From: Pelovirga terrestris
Lineage (GTDB): Bacteria > Desulfobacterota > Desulfuromonadia > Desulfuromonadales > Geopsychrobacteraceae
Assembly: GCF_014773365.1 (NCBI RefSeq)
Contig: NZ_JACWUN010000004.1
Coordinates: 157,935-221,934 of the forward strand
DNA: 64,000 nt
Reading direction: 5' to 3'
Position numbers and translations under genes: made by a program. Shown here in pieces: positions 52,018 to 61,846 of this stretch. Position 1 is the stretch's first letter, and each line of letters starts with the position of its first letter. The notes beneath the pieces were generated by a model. The model had not been told where the DNA came from, did no database searches, and saw nothing but the letters and a program-made list of their open reading frames with translations.

Positions 52018-54273
52018 GTGAAAGATATGGATAAAAAACTTATTGAAAAGGGCTTTTTTCCTTATGTTGCATTTTTCCCTCGGGCACAAAAAGGTGGCGT
52101 TAAGGTCAAAATGGAACATAAATTTGGCAAGGTTAAAACGGGAGAATATCTGTTTGTTGAGTTTTATTGCGCGACAAAAGATTGTGACTGCCGGGAGGTG
52201 ACTCTGGTTGTTTTGAATGAACAGCGCAAGCAATTAGCAGTGATCGTTTTCCCCCTCGATATTGATCTTTTTTCCGCACTACCCCGTCTTCACGAAGAAA
52301 TTAAACAAACAGGTCCCGCAGAGGATCTGCTGGAAGTTTTTGTTAATACCCTTGTTGCGCAGCCACAATGGTTTCGGGCTATGTGTCAGAATTATCGTGC
52401 TGTGCGTAAGAAAGTGGACGAGAAACCCTATGTGGGAGAGAGATTTCCCAGTTCAAAATATCTTCAACTATTGGTTGAGCCCTTTGAAGATGAAGGTGAC
52501 GTTGATGAAGAGAAATTTTTTGCGGGTTTGAAAGACCTTATTGCCGGATTGACTAAAGCAGATAAAAAGGGTCCCAAAAAACAACCAAAAACAAAAAATT
52601 CAACAACAGAACATAGTCAGGGCAACCTTTTCCCTGCGTCTAGGGAAGATGTGCAGCTTTCTGATCTCATTAGTACTTATTCAAACAGACTAAGTGCAGG
52701 GCTTGACCTGGGAGAAAAGTGTGATGCTCAACTGCGCACCCTGATGCGTCAGGATGATGCTCTTGAGGAACTGGTCTCTGCGCTGGTTGAAAGCTACCGC
52801 GCTGAAGACGATCTCCGTCTACAGGGGATTTCTCAGCTGCTGTATGATGTGCTGGACATATTGCGCACCGACATGGAGCGCAGACGTCCCGGTGCTGCTG
52901 CTACCATGAATCATCTGCAAACAACATTGGCACAACAGGTTTTCCAGGTGGACGTTGACCCCGGTCTTGGAGCGGAGGTGACTAAAGCTCTTCTTGCTGC
53001 ACGGGTTGACATTCTGCCGCCATTATATGAAGCCAATAGCCGTAGAATGGCAGAACTTTCTCCTCCGGATGAATTGGCAGTAGCAGATCAAGAAGTAGCT
53101 CTTAATGGGTTACTCAGTGAGTTTGAAAAAATGGGGGTCTCTTCCGAGTTTGAAATGGCTGATATGTTGTTGCAGATGATGGCCATAGGTGAACCGGACG
53201 TCCAGATCAATCTCTACACACAGATGTTTTACTCAGTAAATGATATGGCCCGCGAAGCAGCTGTGCTGATGCTGTTTCATCCTGATGTCAGAGTCAGGCA
53301 GGAGGTCGCAGAGCTGCTTGTCGATGTCGGCGGTGGCGATTTCTCACCGGTTATGTTGCGTCGTTTGATTATTGCGCGCAATTGGTTCCCGGAAAATATG
53401 CGCAAAAAACTTGATCAGTCAATTAGTAATGCCCGACGGGCACGGGTTGAATGTGCACCTTTGGCTAATCCGGTCAAGGTGCAGGTGTACGCATCGATTA
53501 TGGATGGCGCCAATGCGCAGTCATTTATGGTGGTCCTTCCACGAGCTAAGGGATTTTTAGGATGCTCCCTGTTACTGAAAAATCAGCACGGTGTCGCTGA
53601 TGCCTTTATTGTGCCATTAGCAGATAAGGCTCATCTTCGTGAACTGAAGCAAGTGATGAATGCAGAAACGGGCAGTTTAGAAATTTCAAGGTCCTACCTC
53701 AATCAGCGTGTTTGTCACGCTCTAGCTGATGGTGCCGCAGCGGGTAAGGTGCCGAGCCACTGGTTGCTGGCCATTGCTGAGCAACTGGGAAGTGATCAAT
53801 GGAAGGCTGTGGCCTTAGATTGCGAAAAAGAACTGCAGCAACTTACACGTGAAATGCAACAGAAAAAACGCCCTGCTGTTCTGGAAATGAACAAGCAGAA
53901 AGCACTGCAGCAGTCATCGCAGTGGTTGGCTCGTCAAGATTTTGCCGCGAGCTGGTTCGAGGATGATGTCGAAGTCGATGATTTGCTCAATAAGTATTTC
54001 AATAAAAATTTCGCAAAAAATCCTGAGTATGCCATTTCGCATGTTGTTGATAAGATATTGGAATCGCGGCGACTGAATTGGCAGGAGCGGTTGGTGGTTG
54101 CTACTCTTTGGCTTAGGGCCGCGCTAAAGTCGCCGATCTCCTGGGAGCAGATGTATTATGTTGCCGTTACTGTGGCCGACAGATCCGTGCCCTTGAAGCA
54201 GATTCCTTTAATGCGAGCCATTGCCGATAACAGTATCGGAGCTTTTTTTGGACGAAAGCGGGACAACTTATGA
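52018..54273 (+). CDS. Unknown 751-residue protein inserted in the mqn cluster
   Basis: Starts GTG at 52018 (ATG at 52027 possible), five bases after mqnE, and its stop overlaps the mqnC start (ATGA). It is therefore translated as part of the mqn operon. The N-terminal 90 residues include CATKDCDCREV, a cysteine-rich strand. A Lys/Asn-rich linker (about 180-200) is followed by mostly helical sequence with HEAT-like stretches (near residue 425, HPDVRVRQEVAELL). No signal peptide, membrane helix or catalytic motif is visible, and I do not recognise the family. Base composition is somewhat more AT-rich than its neighbours, which could mean later acquisition. Confidence 0.7.
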   Translation: MKDMDKKLIEKGFFPYVAFFPRAQKGGVKVKMEHKFGKVKTGEYLFVEFYCATKDCDCREVTLVVLNEQRKQLAVIVFPLDIDLFSALPRLHEEIKQTGPAEDLLEVFVNTLVAQPQWFRAMCQNYRAVRKKVDEKPYVGERFPSSKYLQLLVEPFEDEGDVDEEKFFAGLKDLIAGLTKADKKGPKKQPKTKNSTTEHSQGNLFPASREDVQLSDLISTYSNRLSAGLDLGEKCDAQLRTLMRQDDALEELVSALVESYRAEDDLRLQGISQLLYDVLDILRTDMERRRPGAAATMNHLQTTLAQQVFQVDVDPGLGAEVTKALLAARVDILPPLYEANSRRMAELSPPDELAVADQEVALNGLLSEFEKMGVSSEFEMADMLLQMMAIGEPDVQINLYTQMFYSVNDMAREAAVLMLFHPDVRVRQEVAELLVDVGGGDFSPVMLRRLIIARNWFPENMRKKLDQSISNARRARVECAPLANPVKVQVYASIMDGANAQSFMVVLPRAKGFLGCSLLLKNQHGVADAFIVPLADKAHLRELKQVMNAETGSLEISRSYLNQRVCHALADGAAAGKVPSHWLLAIAEQLGSDQWKAVALDCEKELQQLTREMQQKKRPAVLEMNKQKALQQSSQWLARQDFAASWFEDDVEVDDLLNKYFNKNFAKNPEYAISHVVDKILESRRLNWQERLVVATLWLRAALKSPISWEQMYYVAVTVADRSVPLKQIPLMRAIADNSIGAFFGRKRDNL

Positions 54274-55322
54274 TGTTCGACAGAGAACGCGGTAAAGAAA
54301 TCACTCGCGAACAGGCCCTCTATTTGCTGACCGAGGCCGATCTGCTGGAAGTCGGGAAGTTGGCTGACGCCATCCGCAAGCGCAAACATCCTCACAACCG
54401 CGTGACCTTTGTCGTTGATCGCAATGTCAATTATTCCAATATCTGCGAGTCAAAGTGCCGTTTCTGCGCTTTTTACCGCAATGATGGTGATGCTGACGCC
54501 TATCTGCTTGATGACGAAACGATCTTTGCCAAGGTGCAGGAGCTGGTGGATCATGACGGCACCCAGCTGTTGATGCAGGGAGGATTGCACCCGACCCTGA
54601 CCATCGACTGGTTTGAAGATCTGTTTCGCCGGCTACGGCAGCGTTTCCCCCAGGTGCAGATTCATTCCCTGTCGCCGGCGGAAGTAATCCATGTCGCTAA
54701 GCTGTCCGGCATCAGCATGGAAGACTGCCTGCGGCGGTTGCAGATAGCGGGGTTGGCGTCGGTGCCCGGTGGCGGTGCCGAGGTGCTGGTGGATGAGGTG
54801 CGTCAGGAGATTTCCCCCGACAAGATCGGCTGGCGCCAGTGGGCAAGCGTCATGGAAGAGGCCCATCGCTTAGGGATGCGAACAACCGCGACCATGATGT
54901 TCGGCAGCCGCGAAAAGCCCAAGGATATTGTCGAACATTTGTTCCGGGTGCGGGAGATCCAGGAGCGTACTGGTGGTTTTACCGCTTTTATCCCCTGGAC
55001 CTTTCAGCCCGATAACACCGAATTGGGCGGCGAAAAGGCTGGTGGCGTCGAATATCTGAAGGTGCTGGCGCTGTCACGCATTGTTCTTGATAACATCGAC
55101 AACATTCAGGCCAGTTGGGTCACTCAAGGGGCCGCAATGGCGCAGGTGGCGCTGTTTTTCGGTGCCAATGATCTGGGCGGCACCATGCTCGAAGAAAATG
55201 TCGTCGCCGCTGCCGGCGTGTCTTTTCGCATGTCGCAGCAGGAGATTATCGACCTGGCGCGCGGCGCCGGCTTTATCCCCGCCCGACGAACGACGGAATA
55301 TCAGCTTCTGGAGGAATATTAA
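54270..55322 (+). CDS. mqnC: Cyclic dehypoxanthinyl futalosine synthase MqnC
   Basis: A 350-residue radical SAM enzyme with [12 protein letters not shown] (about residues 55-66), [12 protein letters not shown] and [10 protein letters not shown]. MqnC cyclises dehypoxanthine futalosine, a later step than MqnE. ATG 54270 overlaps the stop of the unknown upstream gene; ATG 54273 is equally possible. Confidence 0.9.
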   Translation: MMFDRERGKEITREQALYLLTEADLLEVGKLADAIRKRKHPHNRVTFVVDRNVNYSNICESKCRFCAFYRNDGDADAYLLDDETIFAKVQELVDHDGTQLLMQGGLHPTLTIDWFEDLFRRLRQRFPQVQIHSLSPAEVIHVAKLSGISMEDCLRRLQIAGLASVPGGGAEVLVDEVRQEISPDKIGWRQWASVMEEAHRLGMRTTATMMFGSREKPKDIVEHLFRVREIQERTGGFTAFIPWTFQPDNTELGGEKAGGVEYLKVLALSRIVLDNIDNIQASWVTQGAAMAQVALFFGANDLGGTMLEENVVAAAGVSFRMSQQEIIDLARGAGFIPARRTTEYQLLEEY

Positions 55323-55326
55323 GCCT

Positions 55327-56373
55327 ATGCTGCCATTACGTAAAAATATCGCCGAAATGGCCGGGTATGTCCCCGGATTCCAGCCGGATGGCGAGGGTTG
55401 GATCAAACTGAACACCAATGAAAACCCGTATCCGCCATCGCCGCAGGTGGTTGCGGCAATCTGGGAGGAGCTGGGTGATGATGGTGGCGCATTACGTAAA
55501 TACCCGGATGCCGGCAGCAAGGAAGCGCGCAGGGTTGCGGCAGAGCTGTACGGGGTTGATCCGTCCTGGGTGATCATGGCCAACGGCTCGGATGAACTGC
55601 TCAATAACCTGATTCGCGCCTTTGCCGCTGAAGGGGAGGAGATCGCCTATATCCACCCATCCTATTCCTATTATGCCACCCTGGCAGAGATCCAGGGGGC
55701 AACCGTGCGGACCTTCAGCTTGAGCGATGAGGGCCGGATCGATTTTCCTGAACGTTATGACGGCAAACTGTTTTTTTTCACCAGTCCCAATGCCCCGTTG
55801 GGCTGCGCCTTTGACAATGACACCATCGCTGATCTGGCGCGGCGTTGCAGCGGGGTGCTGGTGGTCGATGAAGCTTATGGCGATTTTGCCGGCGAGTCAG
55901 CGCTGGAACTGGTCCAGCAATTTGAGAATCTGGTCGTTACCCGTACCTTCTCAAAGAGTTACGGCCTGGCGGGGATGCGTCTGGGGCTGGCGGTGGCGCG
56001 CCCTGAAGTGGTGGCGGCGCTGGACAAGATTCGTGATCACTATCACCTTGACCGCCTGGCCCTGGTGGCGGCAAGCGCAGCCTTGCAGGATCAGGACTAC
56101 CTGCGCACCACGGTGGCAAGGATTTGCCGGAACCGTGATGAGATGCGCGATAAACTGATCAGCTGTGGTTATCAGGTGATCCCGTCGCAGGCCAACTATT
56201 TGTTTGTCAGTCCCTCTGATGGCAACGGCAAGCGTATTTATGATGCCCTTTATGCCGAAAAAATCCTGGTGCGTTATTTCTCCGATCCGCGCTTAAGTCA
56301 TGGCGTGCGCATCTCTATCGGAACCGAGGAAGAGATGGCGGCAACCCTGAAGGTGCTGGCCACCCTTGTCTGA
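55327..56373 (+). CDS. hisC: Histidinol-phosphate aminotransferase
   Basis: A 348-residue PLP enzyme of the HisC type with [11 protein letters not shown] at the start, [11 protein letters not shown] and the lysine-binding [14 protein letters not shown]. It transfers an amino group to imidazole-acetol phosphate in histidine synthesis, although some HisC proteins also act on aromatic keto acids. The ATG at 55327 is four bases after mqnC; the frame upstream overlaps mqnC and is not coding. No other his gene is in the window. Confidence 0.88.
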   Translation: MLPLRKNIAEMAGYVPGFQPDGEGWIKLNTNENPYPPSPQVVAAIWEELGDDGGALRKYPDAGSKEARRVAAELYGVDPSWVIMANGSDELLNNLIRAFAAEGEEIAYIHPSYSYYATLAEIQGATVRTFSLSDEGRIDFPERYDGKLFFFTSPNAPLGCAFDNDTIADLARRCSGVLVVDEAYGDFAGESALELVQQFENLVVTRTFSKSYGLAGMRLGLAVARPEVVAALDKIRDHYHLDRLALVAASAALQDQDYLRTTVARICRNRDEMRDKLISCGYQVIPSQANYLFVSPSDGNGKRIYDALYAEKILVRYFSDPRLSHGVRISIGTEEEMAATLKVLATLV

Positions 56374-57460
56374 CCTCCCCTTCAATCCGGCTGACTTTGC
56401 CCGTACCCTGCTCGGCTGGTATCAGCAGCAGGGGCGGGATCTGCCCTGGCGCAACATCCGTGATCCCTACCGCATCTGGGTTTCCGAAATCATGCTGCAA
56501 CAGACCACGGTGGCCACAGTGCTCGGGCGTTATGATCTGTTTCTTCAGCAATTTCCTGCCTTGGCTGATCTGGCAACGGCACCAGTGGAACAGGTAATCG
56601 ATGCCTGGGCGGGGCTTGGTTACTACTCGCGGGCGCGTAACCTGCATGCTACCGCCGGTCGGATTCAAACGGACTATGGCGGCATTTTCCCGGCAGATCC
56701 TGATGTCCTGCAGCAACTTCCCGGTATCGGCCGTTCTACTGCCGGGGCGATCGTTGCTATTGCTTATGATCGTCCCGCGCCGATTCTCGATGCCAATGTG
56801 CGCCGGGTTCTCTGTCGTCTGTTTGCCCTGCAGCAGCCACCGCGTTCTGCCGCGGCAGAAAAACAGTTGTGGACCTGGGCAGAGCTGCTGACACCGGAAC
56901 AAGAGGTTCACGATTATACGCAAGCAATGATGGATCTGGGGGCCATGATCTGCCTGCCGACCAAGCCACAGTGCAAGGATTGTCCGGTACCTTCTTTTTG
57001 TCTGGCGTACAAGCAGGGATTGCAACAGGATATTCCACTCAAAACAAAGAAAAGCTCACTACCTATCCGCTATCAGGCGGTTGTGGTGCTGCAGCGGCAG
57101 GGGCGGTTGCAGGTCGGTCGGCGACCGGTTGCAGGTTTTCTCGGTGGATTGTGGGAGTTTCCAACCATTGATCTGGAGCAGGGGACAGCTGCTGAAGTTA
57201 TGGTGCATCGCTTTTTGTCCCAGATGGGATTGACCGGTGATCCGGTCCCGGTGGGAATCAGTTACCATAGGTACAGTCATTTCAAGCTTGAATCCCTGGT
57301 GTATCTGGTGGATTTAGCCGATAATTTGCTGGTTGCGGAAACCCAAAATCAGTGGAAAACCCGAGAGGAACTGGATCTGTTGGCGCTGCATGGCGCGCAC
57401 AAGAAGGTGTTTGAAAAGGTGAGAAATGCCCCTCATGTGACTGCAGATCATAAACAATAA
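56366..57460 (+). CDS. mutY: A/G-specific adenine glycosylase MutY
   Basis: A 364-residue DNA glycosylase with [13 protein letters not shown], the helix-hairpin-helix [12 protein letters not shown], the catalytic-region aspartate in [12 protein letters not shown], a 4Fe-4S site (C-x6-C-x2-C-x5-C, ending CPVPSFC) and a C-terminal NUDIX-like 8-oxoG recognition domain. The start is TTG, overlapping the hisC end by eight bases. It removes adenine opposite 8-oxoguanine. Confidence 0.92.
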   Translation: MSDLPFNPADFARTLLGWYQQQGRDLPWRNIRDPYRIWVSEIMLQQTTVATVLGRYDLFLQQFPALADLATAPVEQVIDAWAGLGYYSRARNLHATAGRIQTDYGGIFPADPDVLQQLPGIGRSTAGAIVAIAYDRPAPILDANVRRVLCRLFALQQPPRSAAAEKQLWTWAELLTPEQEVHDYTQAMMDLGAMICLPTKPQCKDCPVPSFCLAYKQGLQQDIPLKTKKSSLPIRYQAVVVLQRQGRLQVGRRPVAGFLGGLWEFPTIDLEQGTAAEVMVHRFLSQMGLTGDPVPVGISYHRYSHFKLESLVYLVDLADNLLVAETQNQWKTREELDLLALHGAHKKVFEKVRNAPHVTADHKQ

Positions 57461-57471
57461 GGATAACAAGA

Positions 57472-58599
57472 ATGTCATTACCCACAATTTTAACAACCGC
57501 CGTAGAAGTCGCCGATTTTGCCGTCGAGCTTGCCGGGCATGAAACTATCGCCGTCGATCTCGAGGCGGACTCCATGCACAATTATCAGGAAAAGGTCTGC
57601 CTGCTGCAATTTACCACCCCCCAGCGCACCGTATTGATCGATCCTTTGGCGATTCCTGATTTAGATTCACTCAAATCGATGTTTGCCAACCCCGACCAGC
57701 GCAAGATTTTTCACGCCGCCGATTATGATATCCGCTCTTTGGGGCGTGACTTTGAGATTAGCGTCAGGGGTCTGTTCGATACCATGATCAGTTGCCAGTT
57801 CCTTGGCGAGGAGCGTTTTGGCCTGGCCGATGTGTTAAAAAAATATTATGGTGTGGAACTAAATAAACGTTTCCAGCGAGCCGACTGGTCGTTGCGACCC
57901 CTGTCAGACGACATGATCCGCTATGCCGCTGAAGATACCAGCCATCTCCATGATCTGGCCCGTTTACTTGAAGATAAGCTGGTGGAAAAGGGCAGATTGG
58001 CGTGGGTAAAAGAGGAATGTGAGCTGCTTGAGCAGGTACGCTTTTCTCCTCAGAACGGGCCCTTGTTTTTGCGTTTCAAAGGTGCCGGTTCCCTTAAGCC
58101 GCGCCAGCTGGCGGCGCTGGAACATATGCTGGTCTGGCGCGATGATGAAGCACGGCGGCGCAACACGCCCCACTACAAGGTGCTGGGCAACAAGCCGCTG
58201 CTCGAACTGGCGAGGTTGCTGCCCGAGGGGCGCAACCAGCTGGAAGGGATTGACGGCCTGCCACCGCGTATGGCGGGGCGCTATGGAGGTACTATTCTAC
58301 AGCAGATTGGTGCCGCTCTGGAGCTGACCGAAGAGCAATTGCCAACCTATCCGCGTAGCGTCAGAAAAGAGGTCGATCCGGCGGTGGAAGGTCGTTTTAA
58401 CGCCCTGAAAAAGTGGCGGACCAAAATCGCAGCAGAGTTACAGCTTGATCCCGGCGTATTGATCAATAATGCCCTGCTGGAAGAATTGGCGCTGCGTAAC
58501 CCCCGCAGCTTTGAAGATCCGGCTATTGCTGAACTGTTGAAACGCTGGCAGCAACAGGTGTTGGCGAAGGGGATTATCGCGACCTTGCAGCGGACTTAA
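57472..58599 (+). CDS. rnd: Ribonuclease D
   Basis: A 375-residue DEDD-type 3'-5' exonuclease. Exo I is VDLEADS, Exo II is FHAADYDIRSL and Exo III includes YAAEDTSHLHDL. One or two HRDC domains follow (about residues 210-290 and beyond). It trims tRNA and other stable RNA 3' ends. It lies 11 bases after mutY and is followed by a heptamer repeat array. Confidence 0.92.
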   Translation: MSLPTILTTAVEVADFAVELAGHETIAVDLEADSMHNYQEKVCLLQFTTPQRTVLIDPLAIPDLDSLKSMFANPDQRKIFHAADYDIRSLGRDFEISVRGLFDTMISCQFLGEERFGLADVLKKYYGVELNKRFQRADWSLRPLSDDMIRYAAEDTSHLHDLARLLEDKLVEKGRLAWVKEECELLEQVRFSPQNGPLFLRFKGAGSLKPRQLAALEHMLVWRDDEARRRNTPHYKVLGNKPLLELARLLPEGRNQLEGIDGLPPRMAGRYGGTILQQIGAALELTEEQLPTYPRSVRKEVDPAVEGRFNALKKWRTKIAAELQLDPGVLINNALLEELALRNPRSFEDPAIAELLKRWQQQVLAKGIIATLQRT

Positions 58600-58610
58600 T
58601 CGCTGGGACA

Positions 58611-58722
58611 GTAATCCGTAATCCGTAATCCGTAATCCGTGAGCCGTGAGCCGTGAGCCGTGATCCGTGATCCGTGATCCGTGATCCGTGATCCGTGATC
58701 CGTGATCCGTGATCCGTGATCC
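58611..58722. repeat. 16-unit tandem heptamer array
   Basis: Sixteen perfect 7-bp units in three blocks: four GTAATCC, three GTGAGCC and nine GTGATCC. The array fills the space between the convergent rnd and fumC genes. The grouped variants suggest stepwise slippage expansion. Confidence 0.97.
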
Positions 58723-58736
58723 TGCGGTCGTGGTTT

Positions 58737-60125
58737 TTATGCCGTCGGTTTGGTCATGCCGGCCGGATCAAGCAGGCGATCCAGAACCTCTTCATCCACC
58801 CCATCCTCCAGAGCCAGTTCACGCAATGTCCGCCCGGTTTTGTGTGCCTCTTTAGCCAGTTCGGCGGAACGGTCGTAACCGATTTCCGGCACCAGCGCGG
58901 TGACCAGGGCAAGACTCTGTTCGAGCAGATCGCCACAGCGTTGCTCATCGGCCTGTAGCCCCTGCAGGCATTTTTCGTCGAAGGCACGAATGGCATTGCT
59001 GAGCAGTTCGATGCTCTGCAGCACATTCCACCCCATCACCGGCATCATCACGTTCAATTCAAAATTCCCCGACAACCCTCCGAGCGACACCGTGGCGTCG
59101 TTACCGATCACCTGGGCACACACCTGGATCAGGCTTTCCGCCATCACCGGATTGATTTTTCCCGGCATGATCGAGCTGCCCGGTTGCACTGCCGGCAGAA
59201 TCAGCTCACCGATGCCACAGCGCGGCCCGCTGGCAAGAAAACGGATATCGTTGGCGATCTTAAACAGACTGACAGCGCAATCTTTCAGGCTGCTGCTGGT
59301 CGCTACCAGGGCATCCTTGGCGCCTTGCGCTTCAAAATGATTCCCCGCTTCACGAAACGGCAGGCAGGTTTCGCGGGCAATGGCGGAGACGGTGGTGGCG
59401 GCAAACTGCGGATGGGTGTTGATGCCGGTGCCGACAGCGGTGCCTCCCAGCGCCAGTTCATAAAGGCCGCTGGAGCTCGCCGCCAGGCGTTCCTGGGCCA
59501 ATTCAACCTGCCGGGCATAACCGGAAAAGACCTGCCCCAGGCGGATCGGTGTCGCATCCTGCAGGTGGGTGCGGCCGATCTTGAGAATGTCGTTGAACTT
59601 TTCCGCCTTGTCACTCAAGTGCTGAAAAAATTGATCGAGTACCGGCAACAAGTGACGATGGAGCTCTTCGGCGCAGGCGATGTGGATTGCGCTAGGGAAA
59701 ACATCGTTGCTCGATTGCCCCATGTTGACCTGGTCGTTGGGGTGAACGGCTTTGCTCCCCATCGCTTTGCCCAGCAGTTGGGCGGCACGGTGGGCGATGA
59801 CCTCATTAGCGTTCATGTTGCTGCTGGTGCCTGATCCGGTCTGGAAGATATCGACGGGAAATTGTTCAAGGTGGCCACCGGCGGCAATTTCGTGCGCGGC
59901 ATCACGAATCGCCTCAGCAACCTCCTTTGGTAACAGCCCCAACCCATGATTGGTTGTTGCCGCATGTTTCTTGATCAACCCCAGGGCACGGATCAGGGAC
60001 GCCGGGAGGGGTTGTCCGGAGATAGGAAAATTATCGATGGCACGCGCTGTTTGGGCGCCATATAGAGCCTCTTGTGGGACCTGCATCTCACCTAATGAAT
60101 CCTGCTCAGTCCGGTATCTGGTCAT
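58737..60125 (-). CDS. fumC: Class II fumarate hydratase
   Basis: A 462-residue member of the fumarase/aspartase superfamily with TGSGTSSNMNANEV, HPNDQVNMGQSSNDVFPSA across the middle and the signature GSSIMPGKINPV. FumC is preferred over aspartase from the overall pattern, but the two are close. It interconverts fumarate and malate in the TCA cycle without an FeS cluster. Confidence 0.88.
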   Translation of the reverse strand: MTRYRTEQDSLGEMQVPQEALYGAQTARAIDNFPISGQPLPASLIRALGLIKKHAATTNHGLGLLPKEVAEAIRDAAHEIAAGGHLEQFPVDIFQTGSGTSSNMNANEVIAHRAAQLLGKAMGSKAVHPNDQVNMGQSSNDVFPSAIHIACAEELHRHLLPVLDQFFQHLSDKAEKFNDILKIGRTHLQDATPIRLGQVFSGYARQVELAQERLAASSSGLYELALGGTAVGTGINTHPQFAATTVSAIARETCLPFREAGNHFEAQGAKDALVATSSSLKDCAVSLFKIANDIRFLASGPRCGIGELILPAVQPGSSIMPGKINPVMAESLIQVCAQVIGNDATVSLGGLSGNFELNVMMPVMGWNVLQSIELLSNAIRAFDEKCLQGLQADEQRCGDLLEQSLALVTALVPEIGYDRSAELAKEAHKTGRTLRELALEDGVDEEVLDRLLDPAGMTKPTA

Positions 60126-60231
60126 GGCGTTATCCTTTCATCATGAAACATTTGATCAGCCCCCTCGCTGTTAAGAATAACCGACTTGTCGTCAGAGTCA
60201 AAGGCGCTTTTCTTCGCCTCGGGCATCGGCT

Positions 60232-61113
60232 ATGATGCCGCCCATGGAAACCCTCGCTCTACTATTGATTCTGTTCTCCGCCCTGATGCATGCCCTGTGG
60301 AACCTGATGGTCAAGCAGAGTCATGACAAGACTATTTTCATCTGGTGGATGTTCCTCTGCTCGTGGCTGCTGATGAATCTGCTGATGATCAGCCTCGATC
60401 TGTTTCCGGTGTTGACGCCACGTTTGATTGCCCTGGCGGCGCTGGCCGCCTTCTGTTTTGTTTTATATCACTGGCTTGGTGGGTTCGCCTATCGCCAGGG
60501 GGATTTATCAGTCACCTACCCGCTGGCTCAGACCGCCATGTTCTATGTGCCGATCTGGGGGGTGTTGTTTCTCGGCGAACAACTGAGTTCGCTGGGGATT
60601 CTCGGGATAGGCTTGATTGCCCTGGGGGCCTACTGTATTCAGTTGCGGGGCTTACGGTTGCGGGATGTTATCTACCCCTTTACCCAACTCGGCAATCCAT
60701 CGGTACAGGCTGCGCTGTTGGCTGGGCTGGTGTACTCCATCGGCGTGATTATTGATAAAGCCGGAGTTGATGGATATTCTCCTTTTGGTTTTACCTACGT
60801 GCTGGTGTTTTTTATGATTGTTTACATGACCCTGAACCTCTTGCGCCCGCGCTATCGTGGTCGGATTCTGGGGGGCCGCCAAGAGAGCCCCTGGCTGCTG
60901 ATCTGGTCCGGGCCGGTGATTCTGGCGTCGTTTCTGTCGTTTCGTTACGGACTGGTGCTGGCGCCGGTCAGTTATGCCGTACCGGTGCGGCAGATCAGTC
61001 TGTTGATCGGTGTCCTCATTGGTCTGCTGTTTCTCGGCGAGTCATTCGGCCGGATTCGCCTGACGTCGGTGGGGTTGATATTGGCGGGAGTATTTTGCGT
61101 CTGGCAGGGGTGA
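60232..61113 (+). CDS. EamA/DMT-family transporter
   Basis: A membrane protein with ten helices and two EamA repeats, starting METLALLLILFSALMHALWN if the ATG at 60244 is used; that matches family starts better than 60232. TATGAT lies seven bases before 60244 and no Shine-Dalgarno is seen. Substrate is unknown. G-rich heptamers follow its stop codon. Confidence 0.8.
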   Translation: MMPPMETLALLLILFSALMHALWNLMVKQSHDKTIFIWWMFLCSWLLMNLLMISLDLFPVLTPRLIALAALAAFCFVLYHWLGGFAYRQGDLSVTYPLAQTAMFYVPIWGVLFLGEQLSSLGILGIGLIALGAYCIQLRGLRLRDVIYPFTQLGNPSVQAALLAGLVYSIGVIIDKAGVDGYSPFGFTYVLVFFMIVYMTLNLLRPRYRGRILGGRQESPWLLIWSGPVILASFLSFRYGLVLAPVSYAVPVRQISLLIGVLIGLLFLGESFGRIRLTSVGLILAGVFCVWQG

Positions 61114-61114
61114 T

Positions 61115-61177
61115 GGGGAGTGGGAAGTAGGTACTTGGGAGTAGGTAGTGGGGAGTAGGTACTTGGGAGTAGGGAGG
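61115..61177. repeat. Nine period-7 G-rich repeat units
   Basis: Heptamers GGGGAGT, GGGAAGT, AGGTACT, TGGGAGT, AGGTAGT, GGGGAGT, AGGTACT, TGGGAGT and AGGGAGG run without interruption. The last unit supplies the Shine-Dalgarno of the HD-domain gene starting at 61185. Confidence 0.85.
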
Positions 61178-61184
61178 AACATCT

Positions 61185-61763
61185 ATGAAGAATATCGCTA
61201 ATTTTTTATTTGAAGTCGGGATGCTCAAGCGCACGCCGCGCACCGGCTTTCAGTTTCTTGGATCGGGCGCCCAGTCGGTGGCGGAGCACAGTTTTCGCAC
61301 GGCGATGATCGGTTATGCTCTGGCTCAGCTTGATGGCCAGGCCGATGTCGCGCGGGTGTTGCAGCTCTGCCTGTTTCACGACATTCCGGAAGCACGTACC
61401 GGCGATTTGAACTATGTCAACAAGAAATACGTTCAGGTTGATGAGCAAAAAGCAGTCGAGGATCTTGCCCGAGAGCTCCCTTTTGGTGAGGATTACCGAG
61501 CTACCCTGGTTGAATTTATTGCTCGTGAAAGCTACGAGGCGCAACTGGCCCATGATGCTGATCAACTCGAAATGGTGCTGTCCCTGAAGGAGCATAAGGA
61601 TCTGGGCAATCGCTACGCCGATGAGTGGTACCCCTTTTCGCGTTTGCGCTTAAAAACCGAGATTGCCAAGGAGTTGGCGGAAACCATCTGGGAGACCGAT
61701 TCGTCGAAGTGGTGGTTTGATGAGGATCATCAGTGGTGGGTCAATGGACGTAGCGGGAAATAG
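61185..61763 (+). CDS. HD-domain phosphohydrolase (YfbR-like)
   Basis: A 192-residue HD protein with the metal-binding residues in QSVAEHSFRTA, LFHDIPEARTGD and a late AHDADQLEMVL. This pattern is shared with 5'-deoxynucleotidase YfbR and its relatives, which dephosphorylate deoxynucleoside monophosphates. Its exact substrate is inferred. The ribosome binding site AGGGAGG is the last unit of a heptamer repeat. Confidence 0.82.
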   Translation: MKNIANFLFEVGMLKRTPRTGFQFLGSGAQSVAEHSFRTAMIGYALAQLDGQADVARVLQLCLFHDIPEARTGDLNYVNKKYVQVDEQKAVEDLARELPFGEDYRATLVEFIARESYEAQLAHDADQLEMVLSLKEHKDLGNRYADEWYPFSRLRLKTEIAKELAETIWETDSSKWWFDEDHQWWVNGRSGK

Positions 61764-61846
61764 GGAGTGGGGTTATCTTGACCTTTTACACTTCAAAATG
61801 CTATTGACCTTGAGCACTGAACAGGATCGATCACAAGGAGAAAAGA

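Noticed and set aside
55081..55326. Extended N-terminus of hisC
   Set aside because: The stretch overlaps the mqnC end in a different frame. The family begins at 55327.
58611..58722. CRISPR array
   Set aside because: Units are seven bases long with no spacers; this is a minisatellite.
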